A stretch of 64,000 nt of DNA from Bacteroides ndongoniae (GCF_900108345.1 NZ_FNVV01000014.1:2270548-2334547); one strand, 5' to 3'. Shown: positions 8,004-16,272, numbered from the stretch's first letter. The notes: a model not told the origin generated them from the letters alone. A program made the numbers and translations.

Positions 8004-8839
8004 CCCCTGGCGCGTATCTTTATAGTCCTGATAAATACAGTAGGACTTCGGTCCTGAACCAGGTAGTTGCCTGGCTCAGGACCAAGCTTGAATACTGTAT
8101 CTTGAATTTGGGTCCCTCGTGCATATGCGGTCGCGCTACCTTCTGTTCAGGGGACTCATCCGGACGGTACATCCCTTTAAAAACCTGATACGGGCCGCGA
8201 GTACAGCTGGAACCTGTGTCATCTGTCGTGTTAGCAGGAGATAACACAGGCTCCAGCCGTGTGAATTGCGGCTCTGTTGAAATCCCGGCCTTGCCCCCTT
8301 TGCCCTGTGCTGTTCTTTTTGCGGTTCCCGGAATGCCGGCACGTTCCTTTACAGGTCCGATGTCTGCTGTGGCGGAAGCCGGAATGGCGCCGTCGTATAA
8401 CGTTAGGGATACGACGGCGCGAGACGGGCTTATCGGGGACAGCAGGCTGAATCCATTCCCCCGAACCGCACGTTCCCGTGCTGGAAAAGACTGAAAGTTC
8501 TCATAATACCGGCACATGGCTTTATGCTTCCGATGTATCCCGCGTATGGGTCTTCTGCGGAGTCCGAAGGCGACGGTCAGCCGCCTTCAGACTCGGAAAG
8601 AAGACGTTGGTACGCGGGATGCCCAAACCTATTCCTTGAACTTTCCCGGTGTGCTCCGGTAACGGGTACGGGACAGACGGCACATGACTTTAATTTCCCG
8701 ATACATTACAGGCGCAGCCAGAATCGAGATGGGATTAACCGGGTGTTAGACCGGTTAATCTCGATATGGATTCTGGTTATAAGCCTGTAACGTTGAATAG
8801 CCTGCCCGTCCACCCGTTCTGCCGTGTGCCCGGCGTAAC
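8004..8839 (-). ncRNA. Candidate large structured RNA encoded downstream of the reverse transcriptase
   Basis: About 0.84 kb between the RT stop and the 12-bp repeat is packed with strong hairpins. In leftward transcript order they are: 8790-8706 (three stacked stems of 8, 8 and 10 bp), 8620-8537 (stems of 10, 7 and 5+7 bp), 8420-8387 (12 bp perfect, 10-nt loop), 8257-8206 (6+7 bp) and 8083-8050 (8+5 bp), the last enclosed by an 8-bp pair 8100-8093/8042-8035. A small hairpin with a GGAA loop lies near 8467-8480. Three hairpins have one A-C mismatch on the + strand (8058/8075, 8212/8251, 8565/8589) that becomes a G-U pair in the leftward RNA, so RNA from the RT strand is the likely product. 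No promoter box is evident, so it is probably co-transcribed with the RT. Confidence 0.7.
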
Positions 8840-10102
8840 TTATAGCGATGCCACCAGCGTGTTGTACACCGCCCGGCTGGTCAGAAGGGCGTTACGCATG
8901 CAGCCGACAGTCAGGTAACCCGGTATGTCCCGGTCTGTTTTATCGCGGTTGGCCTTCACGTTGCGTCCCCGTCCCCGGACGATGCAGCCATCCGGTTTGG
9001 TTCGGACATATCCCAGACCGCCGATCTTGCACCTGCCCGTCTGAACGGCTCTAAAGCAGTCCATCACGAACTTGTTCAGCTCGTTGAGGTCACTCTTCAC
9101 ATTACAGACCGGCAATACCTGTATCGCCCAGCTGAACTCGCCCTTGTACAGGTAACGGTTCACGGCGTCCACGGCTTTTGCCAGTGTCGTGTCCCGGCAG
9201 CGGATTGTCCGCCGCTCGATCTCGTGCTGGAAGGTCTTGATGCGTGATGACGAGAGCGAGACCATGCCGCCCTTGATACTGAATCCTAAGAACTTGAACC
9301 AGACATCGGCTGCCAGGTATTCCACTTTCTTGGGATTTAGCTTCATGGATTTATCTTCCAGGCGTTTTTGGAGTGTGTCCATCGCTTTTTCATAATCCTT
9401 GCCGATAAAAAGCATATCGTCGGAATACCGGACGTAGTAGCCGTTCATTTGTGACAGTTCCCTGTCTAGGTCGTAGAGCAGTACATCCGCCAGCCAGCTA
9501 GCCACAGCACAACCCTGTTTCAAGGATTGATACTTGCTTTGCAACCGGTTATCTTCATCGAAATAGAGGTCCGAGTGGTAATATTTCCTAAGTACGTCTA
9601 TCAGGGCAGACTGGCCGTGTTTGGCCTCCACCTTGTCGAACGCCTCGTCGATGAACCGTATCGGAACACTGTCGAAGTATTTGGAAAGGTCGGACTTCCA
9701 GCCCAGACAGCCGCTATTGCCGGTTTCTGTCATCCGGTGGCTGACTTCCGTAACTACCTTGCCGCACCCTATACCGGTCTGGTAGGACTTGCACGAAGAG
9801 TGCAGCATCTCCGGCATCAACTCGAAGAGCAGGTCGTTGGCGATACCCAGTACTACGCGGTCCATCGGCTCGTTTACGTACACTGTGCGGAACTCACCGT
9901 TGTCCTTGGGTATCTGCGCCGTGTGGGGAGGGGAAATCTCGTACTTTCCCCGGCGCATGGCATAGGCCATCGCCATACGGGTATGCTCGTCGGTCAGCCG
10001 AATAAGTTGGTCTTTCCTAATGTCTTTCAGCACGCCTTTCTCAATGGCCTTCGTCCACCGGCCTATGTCGAAGAACATTTGCAATATCTTGTCTTCATTC
10101 AT
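8840..10102 (-). CDS. Reverse transcriptase (420 aa), unassigned class
   Basis: RNA-directed DNA polymerase with the palm motifs in order. IPKDNGEFRTV is at about 64-74, the first catalytic Asp is in WKSDLSKYFDS (D138), LKQGCAVASWL is at about 194-204, YSDD is at 226-229, and then come KLNPKK and FLGFSI. A basic C-terminal region of about 130 residues follows. No HNH endonuclease, protease or other fused domain is seen. The box before the catalytic YSDD is QG, as in group II-type RTs, not the SQ of DGR enzymes, and I see no NAXXH/VTG retron signature. I choose the ATG at 10102, whose codon spans the edge of the 12-bp repeat and overlaps the upstream stop; a TTG at 10111 is possible. The partner is probably the structured RNA directly downstream. 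Confidence 0.9.
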   Translation of the reverse strand: MNEDKILQMFFDIGRWTKAIEKGVLKDIRKDQLIRLTDEHTRMAMAYAMRRGKYEISPPHTAQIPKDNGEFRTVYVNEPMDRVVLGIANDLLFELMPEMLHSSCKSYQTGIGCGKVVTEVSHRMTETGNSGCLGWKSDLSKYFDSVPIRFIDEAFDKVEAKHGQSALIDVLRKYYHSDLYFDEDNRLQSKYQSLKQGCAVASWLADVLLYDLDRELSQMNGYYVRYSDDMLFIGKDYEKAMDTLQKRLEDKSMKLNPKKVEYLAADVWFKFLGFSIKGGMVSLSSSRIKTFQHEIERRTIRCRDTTLAKAVDAVNRYLYKGEFSWAIQVLPVCNVKSDLNELNKFVMDCFRAVQTGRCKIGGLGYVRTKPDGCIVRGRGRNVKANRDKTDRDIPGYLTVGCMRNALLTSRAVYNTLVASL

Positions 10103-10763
10103 GGCACTCAAAACTTTTTTGGGAAAGGATAAAATTCAGTATGTCCATGCCGGATTCTACGTCACATTCCTGCTCGTACTCCTCGCCCGTGTAGTAACTG
10201 TAACCCATGATGAAGATTTTCCCGTCTTTCCGGAGCGACGCGTTCGTGATGACCAGTTCCACGGGGTCACGGTCCACAACATGGAGATAGGTCGAGGATT
10301 GTTCACCGTTGTCATCAAGGCTGCCGCCACACTCGGAAAGCAGCTTCACGGACAGGGCGTAACATTTTTCATTCAGGGCTTTCTCCGCCACGTGATGGTT
10401 GTTCATCTCTTCCGTAAGTGTTCGGATGCGGTCACCGCGTCTCTGCTCGGGAACCGGTTCGAAAGCGGTTTCGAACATCCAGACAGGCATCCATTTATGG
10501 AAGACGGCGGGTCCCAAGCGGCATATGTAAACTTCATCGTTCTCTTTCTCCGTCTCCGGGATATCCATTCCCGAGGCTCGTGCTGCCGCTACGCTCATGC
10601 GCTCGAAACCGCCGAGGCAGGAAGGTGCCGACTTCAAACGGTAGGGACGGATGTTTCCTACAGGGACACCCATTGACATAAGTAGCATCCCCTTAAAAGT
10701 GTCGGTAACGGGAGTGGTTTGCTGTTTGTTCATTCTTTTATTCATTTTCTGGTCTTTGTACAT
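10095..10763 (-). CDS. Hypothetical protein (222 aa), 3' end apparently modified by RT cassette insertion
   Basis: Starts MYKDQKMNKRMNKQQ (several possible start Mets). Its body is mixed alpha/beta with KIFIMGYSYYTGEEY near the C-terminus. It ends FECHE-stop, where FECH is encoded by the 12-bp repeat. The second copy of the repeat encodes FECH-TAA, which I infer to be the original end, so the insertion added a single Glu. The RT start lies inside the stop region, so the two genes are translationally coupled. Function unknown. Confidence 0.75.
   Translation of the reverse strand: MYKDQKMNKRMNKQQTTPVTDTFKGMLLMSMGVPVGNIRPYRLKSAPSCLGGFERMSVAAARASGMDIPETEKENDEVYICRLGPAVFHKWMPVWMFETAFEPVPEQRRGDRIRTLTEEMNNHHVAEKALNEKCYALSVKLLSECGGSLDDNGEQSSTYLHVVDRDPVELVITNASLRKDGKIFIMGYSYYTGEEYEQECDVESGMDILNFILSQKSFECHE
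10101..10112. repeat. 12-bp direct repeat, upstream end of RT/RNA cassette
   Basis: Identical to 7992-8003, 2,109 bp away. On the leftward strand it forms the last four sense codons before the extra Glu codon and TGA of the gene at 10095-10763, and it contributes the AT of the RT start codon. Confidence 0.75.
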
Positions 10764-10776
10764 ACATTATGATTTC

Positions 10777-11424
10777 TCACGCATCCTCCGCAAGGGCCAC
10801 AAGCCGCTCTTCCGGCAGCAGGAACTCCTCGTCCGTGAAGTAATAGCAGATTTTCCGGTCCACGGCCTCCGCCTCGTCCGATATGGGTGCGCCGTCTTTG
10901 CCGACCAGCACGTCTTGCAGACCCGTTACAGAGACCAGGGTTTTGTATTCCCCGCCCGTTCCACGGAACAGCGTCAGTTCCCTGACAAAATATTCCCTGT
11001 CATTCCATGTGATAATCTCAAACATTTCCTCCACTTCCGGGAACAGCCGGCACAGGACCGGAAACAGTTTGCAGGCATCGCTCCGGAGCATCAGGAAGAC
11101 ACATTCCATCAGGCATAGTCCGGCATCTTTGAGCATGGGCAGCAATACGTCCGTGCCTGCTCCGTTTGCCTCTGCCACTATCAGGGCTTTCCAGTATCCT
11201 TCCTGGAATGAGTCCGTCCAAGGGATGAGTTCGGCTGCCCTGACGGAATAGGAAACCGCGATTTCTTCCGGATTGTCCTCGTCCGTGGAAATCAGTCCTA
11301 TTTTCGTGTCATCTTCGACAGGCTCCTTTACCGGCAGGCAGACTTTCATTTTCCGGAACGTGTCCGTGTCCTCGTCCGCCCAGTTGACAAAGCCGCCGAA
11401 TCTTATAAAATCATATCTGCTCAT
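10777..11424 (-). CDS. Hypothetical protein (215 aa)
   Basis: Starts MSRYDFIRFGGFVNWADED. Acidic alpha/beta protein with ITWNDREYFVRELTLF in the middle and an acidic C-terminus. It lies 13 bp upstream of the gene at 10763. It resembles its neighbours in composition but I know no family. Confidence 0.7.
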   Translation of the reverse strand: MSRYDFIRFGGFVNWADEDTDTFRKMKVCLPVKEPVEDDTKIGLISTDEDNPEEIAVSYSVRAAELIPWTDSFQEGYWKALIVAEANGAGTDVLLPMLKDAGLCLMECVFLMLRSDACKLFPVLCRLFPEVEEMFEIITWNDREYFVRELTLFRGTGGEYKTLVSVTGLQDVLVGKDGAPISDEAEAVDRKICYYFTDEEFLLPEERLVALAEDA

Positions 11425-11452
11425 TTGTCATTATTGTTTATTGTTATTTACC

Positions 11453-11698
11453 TTACAATTCTTCCGGTTCTCCATCGTTGATACTCCGGTAGAAACGGTC
11501 TCCGTCCGCCCACTTCTTGGCGGTGATAGCCAGCTCGAAAGCTTCCTCTATGGAAAGGCCGTCGGCGGGAAGGGCATCAAGGAGTTCTCCCATGCATACG
11601 TCATTCTCGCGATACTCTTTCTGCACCTTTCCGAGTGTCATTCTGCCCTTGTCCGTCTTTTTACGCCACAAAAGCATCTGTTGTATCCAATTTTTCAT
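11453..11698 (-). CDS. Small hypothetical protein (81 aa)
   Basis: Starts MKNWIQQMLLWRKKTDKGRM, with a basic first third and an acidic helical remainder. Part of the leftward array. Function unknown. Confidence 0.6.
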   Translation of the reverse strand: MKNWIQQMLLWRKKTDKGRMTLGKVQKEYRENDVCMGELLDALPADGLSIEEAFELAITAKKWADGDRFYRSINDGEPEEL

Positions 11699-11710
11699 GC
11701 GATTCTTTTA

Positions 11711-11890
11711 TTAAAGGAAATCCTTGGCATAACTGCGGGCTTCATTGAAAGTGTTGAAGCCGATTCCACTCATGCAAGAGATTGCCCAGTATCTTAATTT
11801 CCTGCTTTCGGCACGGGCAAGATAGATTTGCCCGATACGAATCCCGTCTTTGAGAATGTCATGCCGCTTGTCTTTTGTAATCCGTACCAT
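11711..11890 (-). CDS. Very small basic protein (59 aa)
   Basis: The ATG at 11890 opens MVRITKDKRHDILKDGIRIG..., a basic alpha/beta peptide ending AKDFL. A longer frame starting at 12079 runs through the next gene in the wrong frame and reads as low complexity, so I reject that start. It sits 12 bp upstream of the 81-aa gene. Function unknown. Confidence 0.55.
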   Translation of the reverse strand: MVRITKDKRHDILKDGIRIGQIYLARAESRKLRYWAISCMSGIGFNTFNEARSYAKDFL

Positions 11891-11900
11891 GTTCCGACAT

Positions 11901-12221
11901 TCACTTGTCCATTTTCCAAAATCCGTAATCGGACCCGTCACCGAGATGAGCACCGAAATAGTACCCCTCCGGTGAGTAACTATCGAGCGTGTCGAACAGC
12001 GATTCCAGCAATCCCGCCGCGTCATCGCTGTTCCACCAGTCTGCTTCTTTGTCCTCCATGGCATGGGCGGGGATGGCATTCATCACCTGCACGTACTCCG
12101 GTGTGTCACGGATAACGTCCAAGAACGCCGGAATCAGGTCCTGCGTGCGCATCGTGCCGTGGGAGATACTCTCTCCCGGCACGGCATGGAGGCGGTTTTG
12201 TGTCCTCTCGTCTATGAACAT
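11901..12221 (-). CDS. Hypothetical protein (106 aa)
   Basis: I choose the ATG at 12221 (MFIDERTQNRLHAVPG), which removes the overlap with the upstream gene. The protein is acidic and ends in a glycine/tyrosine-rich strip (SPEGYYFGAHLGDGSDYGFW). The last part reminds me of a conserved mobile-element family often seen in Bacteroidetes, but I cannot name it. Function unknown. Confidence 0.65.
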   Translation of the reverse strand: MFIDERTQNRLHAVPGESISHGTMRTQDLIPAFLDVIRDTPEYVQVMNAIPAHAMEDKEADWWNSDDAAGLLESLFDTLDSYSPEGYYFGAHLGDGSDYGFWKMDK

Positions 12222-12226
12222 GGCAT

Positions 12227-12706
12227 TTAGATAAAGGGCAGACGGGTATCTTCCAGCATGGAGGCCAGCATTTGACACATCTCGTATGAAGCACGGTTGC
12301 GGTCGTCAATGCAGCGTGAATCACGCCCTGCCATAGCGGTAATGGAAGCCTTTACCGTTCTGAAGAATGTCTGTTCCAGTGTCTTGTGGAAATAAGGAAG
12401 AGCCTGGGCGAAACGTTCGGACTTGAATCCCAAATCGTTCATGGCGTATTCCAGCTGTTTGGCCGCCTTGTACTCGCGGCTGTTCTCCAGGCTTTCCGGA
12501 ATATCACCGAACTGTGCGGTCCGGAGCTGGCGTTCCAGTTCGATGACGGCCACCGAAAGCAACAGCTTGATGGCTTCCGGGTTGCCGATACCGTGTTTCT
12601 GCCCGTCAGCGGTATGGAACTCGATCAGGTTTACACTGTTATTCTCTTGTAATTCTTTGTAGCATGCGAGGGTCTTGCTGAGCGCTTTTGCTTTCTCTTT
12701 ATCCAT
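12227..12706 (-). CDS. Hypothetical helical protein (159 aa)
   Basis: The ATG at 12706 (MDKEKAKALSKTLACYK) gives a mostly helical protein. The longer version to 12934 runs over the DUF3846 gene in another frame and is not supported. It lies 4 bp downstream of that gene. No motif recognised. Confidence 0.65.
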   Translation of the reverse strand: MDKEKAKALSKTLACYKELQENNSVNLIEFHTADGQKHGIGNPEAIKLLLSVAVIELERQLRTAQFGDIPESLENSREYKAAKQLEYAMNDLGFKSERFAQALPYFHKTLEQTFFRTVKASITAMAGRDSRCIDDRNRASYEMCQMLASMLEDTRLPFI

Positions 12707-12710
12707 AATT

Positions 12711-12986
12711 TTATCTGATTTGATTGTTATTGCACACAAGTACGTCCCCAACGATGAAGTCTTTCGACGCCGGGTGATGAGCACGGAATATCCTGCTCGC
12801 TTCAAGATTGAGGGACAGAGGGATAAATTTGCCTTCCTCGTTGACGACCATTGTCGTGTTCCCGTCCAGTTCCACCAGTTCGATGTAGCCGCCGACAATC
12901 GCCTGCATCTCCTCCAGCGTGAAGTCTGAGCCATTGGCTGGCTGCACGGGTTGGCGTGTTCCGTCCGTTTTGATGATTTCTGTCAT
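12711..12986 (-). CDS. DUF3846-family protein (91 aa)
   Basis: The central part (MQAIVGGYIELVEL, then VVNEEGKFIPLSLN and a C-terminal VGDVLVCNN) matches my recollection of the DUF3846 domain, a small family spread on plasmids, conjugative elements and phages with no known biochemical role. It supports the mobile nature of this block. Confidence 0.7.
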   Translation of the reverse strand: MTEIIKTDGTRQPVQPANGSDFTLEEMQAIVGGYIELVELDGNTTMVVNEEGKFIPLSLNLEASRIFRAHHPASKDFIVGDVLVCNNNQIR

Positions 12987-13001
12987 AGTTGCTTTGAAAT
13001 T

Positions 13002-13460
13002 TTAAGATTCATGACTCGCCAGTATATCCAAAATCTGTTGCAAAGGGAATTTTTCAGTCCAGAATCGCTCGTCGGTATGTTTGCCGTACGCCCGGTATCT
13101 GGCTTCCCCGTTTGCAAATACCGCCAAGATATGGCTGACCAGCACATTGTCCGGCGGAACCAACCTTTCCAGTTCCGTTTCGGTCAGTTCCACGAAGCAC
13201 CAGTTATTGTCTTCCGGCAAGTCCTCGCTGCCCAGTATCCCGTCCTCGTCCGGCTGGTAAAAACCAACCGATATGTCATAAAAGTTCAAAGACTGGAAAC
13301 TGATGTCATCCTTGAATGGCTTGACGGCTTCCAGCCTGCCGGACTGTGTCTGTCTCCACTCTTTTGACAGGTACACGATTGCAAAGTCGCAGCAATCCCA
13401 TGCACTGTCAGTTCCTGCCTTGAGCAGGAGGTATGGGGTAGGTTCATTTGAGATTTTCAT
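13002..13460 (-). CDS. Hypothetical protein (152 aa)
   Basis: Starts MKISNEPTPYLLLKAG. It reads as an alpha/beta fold with several Trp and an acidic mid-section. Its start overlaps the stop of the gene at 13457 by 4 bp. Family unknown. Confidence 0.65.
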   Translation of the reverse strand: MKISNEPTPYLLLKAGTDSAWDCCDFAIVYLSKEWRQTQSGRLEAVKPFKDDISFQSLNFYDISVGFYQPDEDGILGSEDLPEDNNWCFVELTETELERLVPPDNVLVSHILAVFANGEARYRAYGKHTDERFWTEKFPLQQILDILASHES

Positions 13461-14353
13461 CGTATTTCCCTCCTTTTATGCCACGCGTGATACCGTTTCA
13501 CGGTGCGTAGCTGGTTAATGATATGGCCAAAAAGCTTGCGTGAATAGATGCGGTAATGGAACACAGCCGAATACTCGCATACATTGCCGTGAAAGTCCAC
13601 GTGGGAGCGGTCATCCGCAAAGTCGAACAAGTCGCCCTGGATTTCCAGCGTGTATTTGTTCTTCCGTAGCCAGTCAAAAAACTCGAAGATGTCCTTCTTT
13701 TGGGAGTAGAAAGTACAGTATTCGTAGCGGTTTCCGCGCAGGTTCCTCAGCAATGCCGCCATCTCGTTCCGTTCCCGGCGGTCGCCAAATTCGGATCCCG
13801 TCCGAGTGGCGAGGTTCTTCAGGAAATATATTTTACCTCCATACTCGAAATAGTACGGTATGTAGGTGACCGTCTTTTTGTACCAATTGACATATTTGAC
13901 AAAGGAAGCCTTCTTGACGATGGCGGGATGCAGGTTTACTTTCTCCATGTGTTCCCGAATCTGGCGGTAGATTTCCACATTGGAAAGACGTACGGGACGT
14001 TCCGCCCGGAAATACCTGCCGTCCGACTCGAAACAGAGCGCGTACAGGTTTCGGTAATACGGTTCCCCGACAAAGAACCAGTCGCTCTGCATGCGGGCCG
14101 GAGGCAGGCATTCCAGCAGTTCGTAATAACGTTCCTCCGTAATTTCATGGAAGGGCTTGCAAAGTGCCCGGGTATAACGCTTCACAAGCAGTGTCATGCG
14201 TACCGGTGATACAGCGACCAGGTACGGGTTCTTCTCCCTTTCGCGCAGTGCTTCCAGCGTCTCGCCGCCGTAGTCGCTGTGCATGTCATCCGACATCGAC
14301 GTGAGGCATGTCCCGTCGAAATAACGTGAATCGATGATGTATCTCATGGGCAC
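13457..14353 (-). CDS. Hypothetical protein (298 aa)
   Basis: Tyr- and Arg-rich protein (start MPMRYIIDSRYF; the ATG two codons later is equally possible). It contains repeated aromatic segments (VTYIPYYFEYGGKIYFLKN and a later YEYCTFYSQKKDIFEFF) and a basic C-terminus. No domain recognised. It overlaps its downstream gene by 4 bp and lies 4 bp after its upstream gene. Confidence 0.7.
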   Translation of the reverse strand: MPMRYIIDSRYFDGTCLTSMSDDMHSDYGGETLEALREREKNPYLVAVSPVRMTLLVKRYTRALCKPFHEITEERYYELLECLPPARMQSDWFFVGEPYYRNLYALCFESDGRYFRAERPVRLSNVEIYRQIREHMEKVNLHPAIVKKASFVKYVNWYKKTVTYIPYYFEYGGKIYFLKNLATRTGSEFGDRRERNEMAALLRNLRGNRYEYCTFYSQKKDIFEFFDWLRKNKYTLEIQGDLFDFADDRSHVDFHGNVCEYSAVFHYRIYSRKLFGHIINQLRTVKRYHAWHKRREIR

Positions 14354-14357
14354 TGGA

Positions 14358-15455
14358 TTAAATGGTTATTTTCAACACCTGACCGGCGGCATATTCGGCA
14401 TTGCGGGTGAGCTGGCGCTGCCATGCCTGGTTGCGTGGCGCCCACTTGAAAGCGTTACGCTTCAAGGTCGTACGCATATCGGTATCGGGTATTTTGTCGA
14501 AGAGGATTTGCAGGCGGTCTTCTTCGAAGTTGTAGACCACCTTGCCGCCATCGAACGGAATCTCACGATTTTCACGGCTTGCCCGTTCCTGCTGCTTTTC
14601 CCGCACCTTGCGGACGAGTTCGGGATACTTGAAGATTGAATGGCGTGCCGTGACGACAGGTTTCTTGACTTTGTCGTTCCACTCTCGCAGACGAGCGACG
14701 GCACGGTCGATGATTTCCACGTTGCCATGGTTGACATAGGTGGAGAGTCGCCCGGCGAGGTTGCTGACGAAGAGAGCCCGGCTATAGCCTCGTGCCGTAC
14801 CCGTATCGATACCGTGAATGGTCGAGGCGGCATCGTCGATAAAGGCTTTGACCTTCTGCCACTCCTCCTCGAGACGCTGTTCTTCGGGCTTGGCCGCTTC
14901 GGTAGCCTTGCGAATCGCTTCGAGTGCACGTTCTCGCCATTCCCGGAACGCCGTGACGCTCTTGGCGTGGCTGTTGCAGGCCTTTTCGTTGCGGCCCGTG
15001 TTGAAGCGTGCAGGTCCCGTAATCATCGCGCTGGCACAACGGCTGTTGGCGGCGATCATGGCAGAGAAATAGCGTTTGTAGTTTTCCATGTAACGTTCCC
15101 GCTGCTGCTCGGGCATCGACTGCAAATCCTCGTGCAGTTCCTTTTCGTGCGAGGCGATGTCTGACTCACCCCGCTCGTCGGGTGAGAAGGAGGTGAGGTT
15201 GTAGGAGCTGCACGCCTGCTTGAAATATTCTTCCAGATAGCCCGGGTGCGCCACTTCCACAACTTCCCAGTCCTTGAAGTCCGCCGGGGCGAGGATTTCT
15301 TCCTTGCCCGGATTCCCTACAAGATGGGAATAGCTGCAATACCCGTGTCTCTTTCCCCTGAAAAGAAACGCTACCGGTTCGCTTTCCGGGGCATCCACAC
15401 GCCGCACCATGGTCACACGATGGGCATTTTCCTTTGTCAATAATGTTGTTTCCAT
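14358..15455 (-). CDS. Mobile-element protein with long helical core (365 aa)
   Basis: The N-terminal 100 residues are mixed. Residues about 110-240 are strongly helical and charged, with RNEKACNSHAKSVTAFREWRE and a following AxKPEEQRLEEEW segment. The C-terminal 80 residues form a compact basic module ending FKWAPRNQAWQRQLTRNA. That tail resembles the C-terminal piece of large methylase/helicase-associated proteins of Bacteroidetes conjugative elements, which I recall as LPD-type domains. This is a weak assignment and function is unknown. Confidence 0.7.
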   Translation of the reverse strand: METTLLTKENAHRVTMVRRVDAPESEPVAFLFRGKRHGYCSYSHLVGNPGKEEILAPADFKDWEVVEVAHPGYLEEYFKQACSSYNLTSFSPDERGESDIASHEKELHEDLQSMPEQQRERYMENYKRYFSAMIAANSRCASAMITGPARFNTGRNEKACNSHAKSVTAFREWRERALEAIRKATEAAKPEEQRLEEEWQKVKAFIDDAASTIHGIDTGTARGYSRALFVSNLAGRLSTYVNHGNVEIIDRAVARLREWNDKVKKPVVTARHSIFKYPELVRKVREKQQERASRENREIPFDGGKVVYNFEEDRLQILFDKIPDTDMRTTLKRNAFKWAPRNQAWQRQLTRNAEYAAGQVLKITI

Positions 15456-15495
15456 ACCTTTCTTCTTGATTTCGTTATTTGATTGTTTCCGATTT

Positions 15496-16023
15496 TTATT
15501 GTTGCTTCATCCGGGCGGCATGGTCCATTACAGAGGCGAACCCCACCTCGATACCTATCTGGTATCCGCCCTTGATGGTCGATTCCAGCTCCGCCTCGCT
15601 TTCGATCAGGGATTCCGAATCATCGGCATAAAGCCTGTACAGGGAGAATACGTCTGCCTCCCATAGCTTCCGGGCATTTTCCGCCGATACAAGCAGCCAC
15701 ACGAAACCGTCCTCACGGGTTACCTTGACGGCGGCTTCGCTATGGCTCAGAGTCCGCCACTCCTTGATGTCCAGTGCCACCCTCCACACGATATACATCA
15801 GCGCATCGTGGCGGCTTTTAATATCAGGGGAATCGCACAGGCGGCTGGCCACATCTTTGAGTGTCCGGAAAGAGTCCGCCATGAACTGCTCCACGACATA
15901 CGGCTTTTCGGCAATGGCGGAACAGGCATCGTCCGCCCTGCCTGATTCCGGAACGGTCTGAATATCCTCCTCTTCAAGGAAGATTTCACGGTGCAGGTAG
16001 TCCAAGTAGTAATATGATTTCAT
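15496..16023 (-). CDS. Hypothetical protein (175 aa)
   Basis: Starts MKSYYYLDYLHREIFLEEED. Acidic and largely helical with several Trp/Tyr. It lies 5 bp downstream of the gene at 16029. Function unknown. Confidence 0.65.
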   Translation of the reverse strand: MKSYYYLDYLHREIFLEEEDIQTVPESGRADDACSAIAEKPYVVEQFMADSFRTLKDVASRLCDSPDIKSRHDALMYIVWRVALDIKEWRTLSHSEAAVKVTREDGFVWLLVSAENARKLWEADVFSLYRLYADDSESLIESEAELESTIKGGYQIGIEVGFASVMDHAARMKQQ

Positions 16024-16028
16024 TCCGC

Positions 16029-16268
16029 TTATTCTTTGGGGGTGAAAGTGATTCTCGTGTGCCCGTCATAACCGAAGGACGGTTTCAGGCCGAAGGCTTC
16101 GGCATCACTGCTGATGCAGCAGATGTCCCAAATCTCCAACCCTCCGGCGCAGGTTATGACGGTATTGTTTTCAGATATTTGCGGCGACTTGTCTTTCAAT
16201 GCAGCCCCGCCGCAGATGCCGCGTAGAATAACACCACGCTGGTGGGTAGTAAGTTCTTTCGTTTCCAT
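16029..16268 (-). CDS. Small hypothetical protein (79 aa)
   Basis: Starts METKELTTHQRGVILRGICGG, with three more Cys (CAGG, CCIS). It lies 4 bp downstream of the gene at 16273. No family recognised. Confidence 0.6.
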   Translation of the reverse strand: METKELTTHQRGVILRGICGGAALKDKSPQISENNTVITCAGGLEIWDICCISSDAEAFGLKPSFGYDGHTRITFTPKE

Positions 16269-16272
16269 AGAC

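Noticed and set aside
8020..8517. A 165-codon leftward ORF downstream of the RT, and an 88-codon rightward ORF at 8524-8790
   Set aside because: Both lie over long hairpins whose mismatches are G-U compatible, which indicates an RNA. The translations are low in structure-forming residues and no start/stop spacing fits the array. The leftward ORF could still be a chance or nested peptide.
7992..10112. Diversity-generating retroelement
   Set aside because: The RT has QG, not SQ, before the catalytic box. I see no accessory gene and no template/variable repeat pair with the tail fibre genes.
7992..10112. Group II intron
   Set aside because: The RT begins at the insertion boundary with no 5' ribozyme domains, there is no GUGYG start and no clear domain V, and a 12-bp duplication is not expected of intron homing.
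7992..10112. Retron
   Set aside because: Retron RNAs are short and usually upstream of the RT; the NAXXH and VTG motifs are not seen.
11711..12079. 122-codon version of the 59-aa gene
   Set aside because: The extra N-terminus comes from the antisense-like frame of the neighbouring gene and is Pro/Thr/Arg-rich. The ATG at 11890 is a better start.
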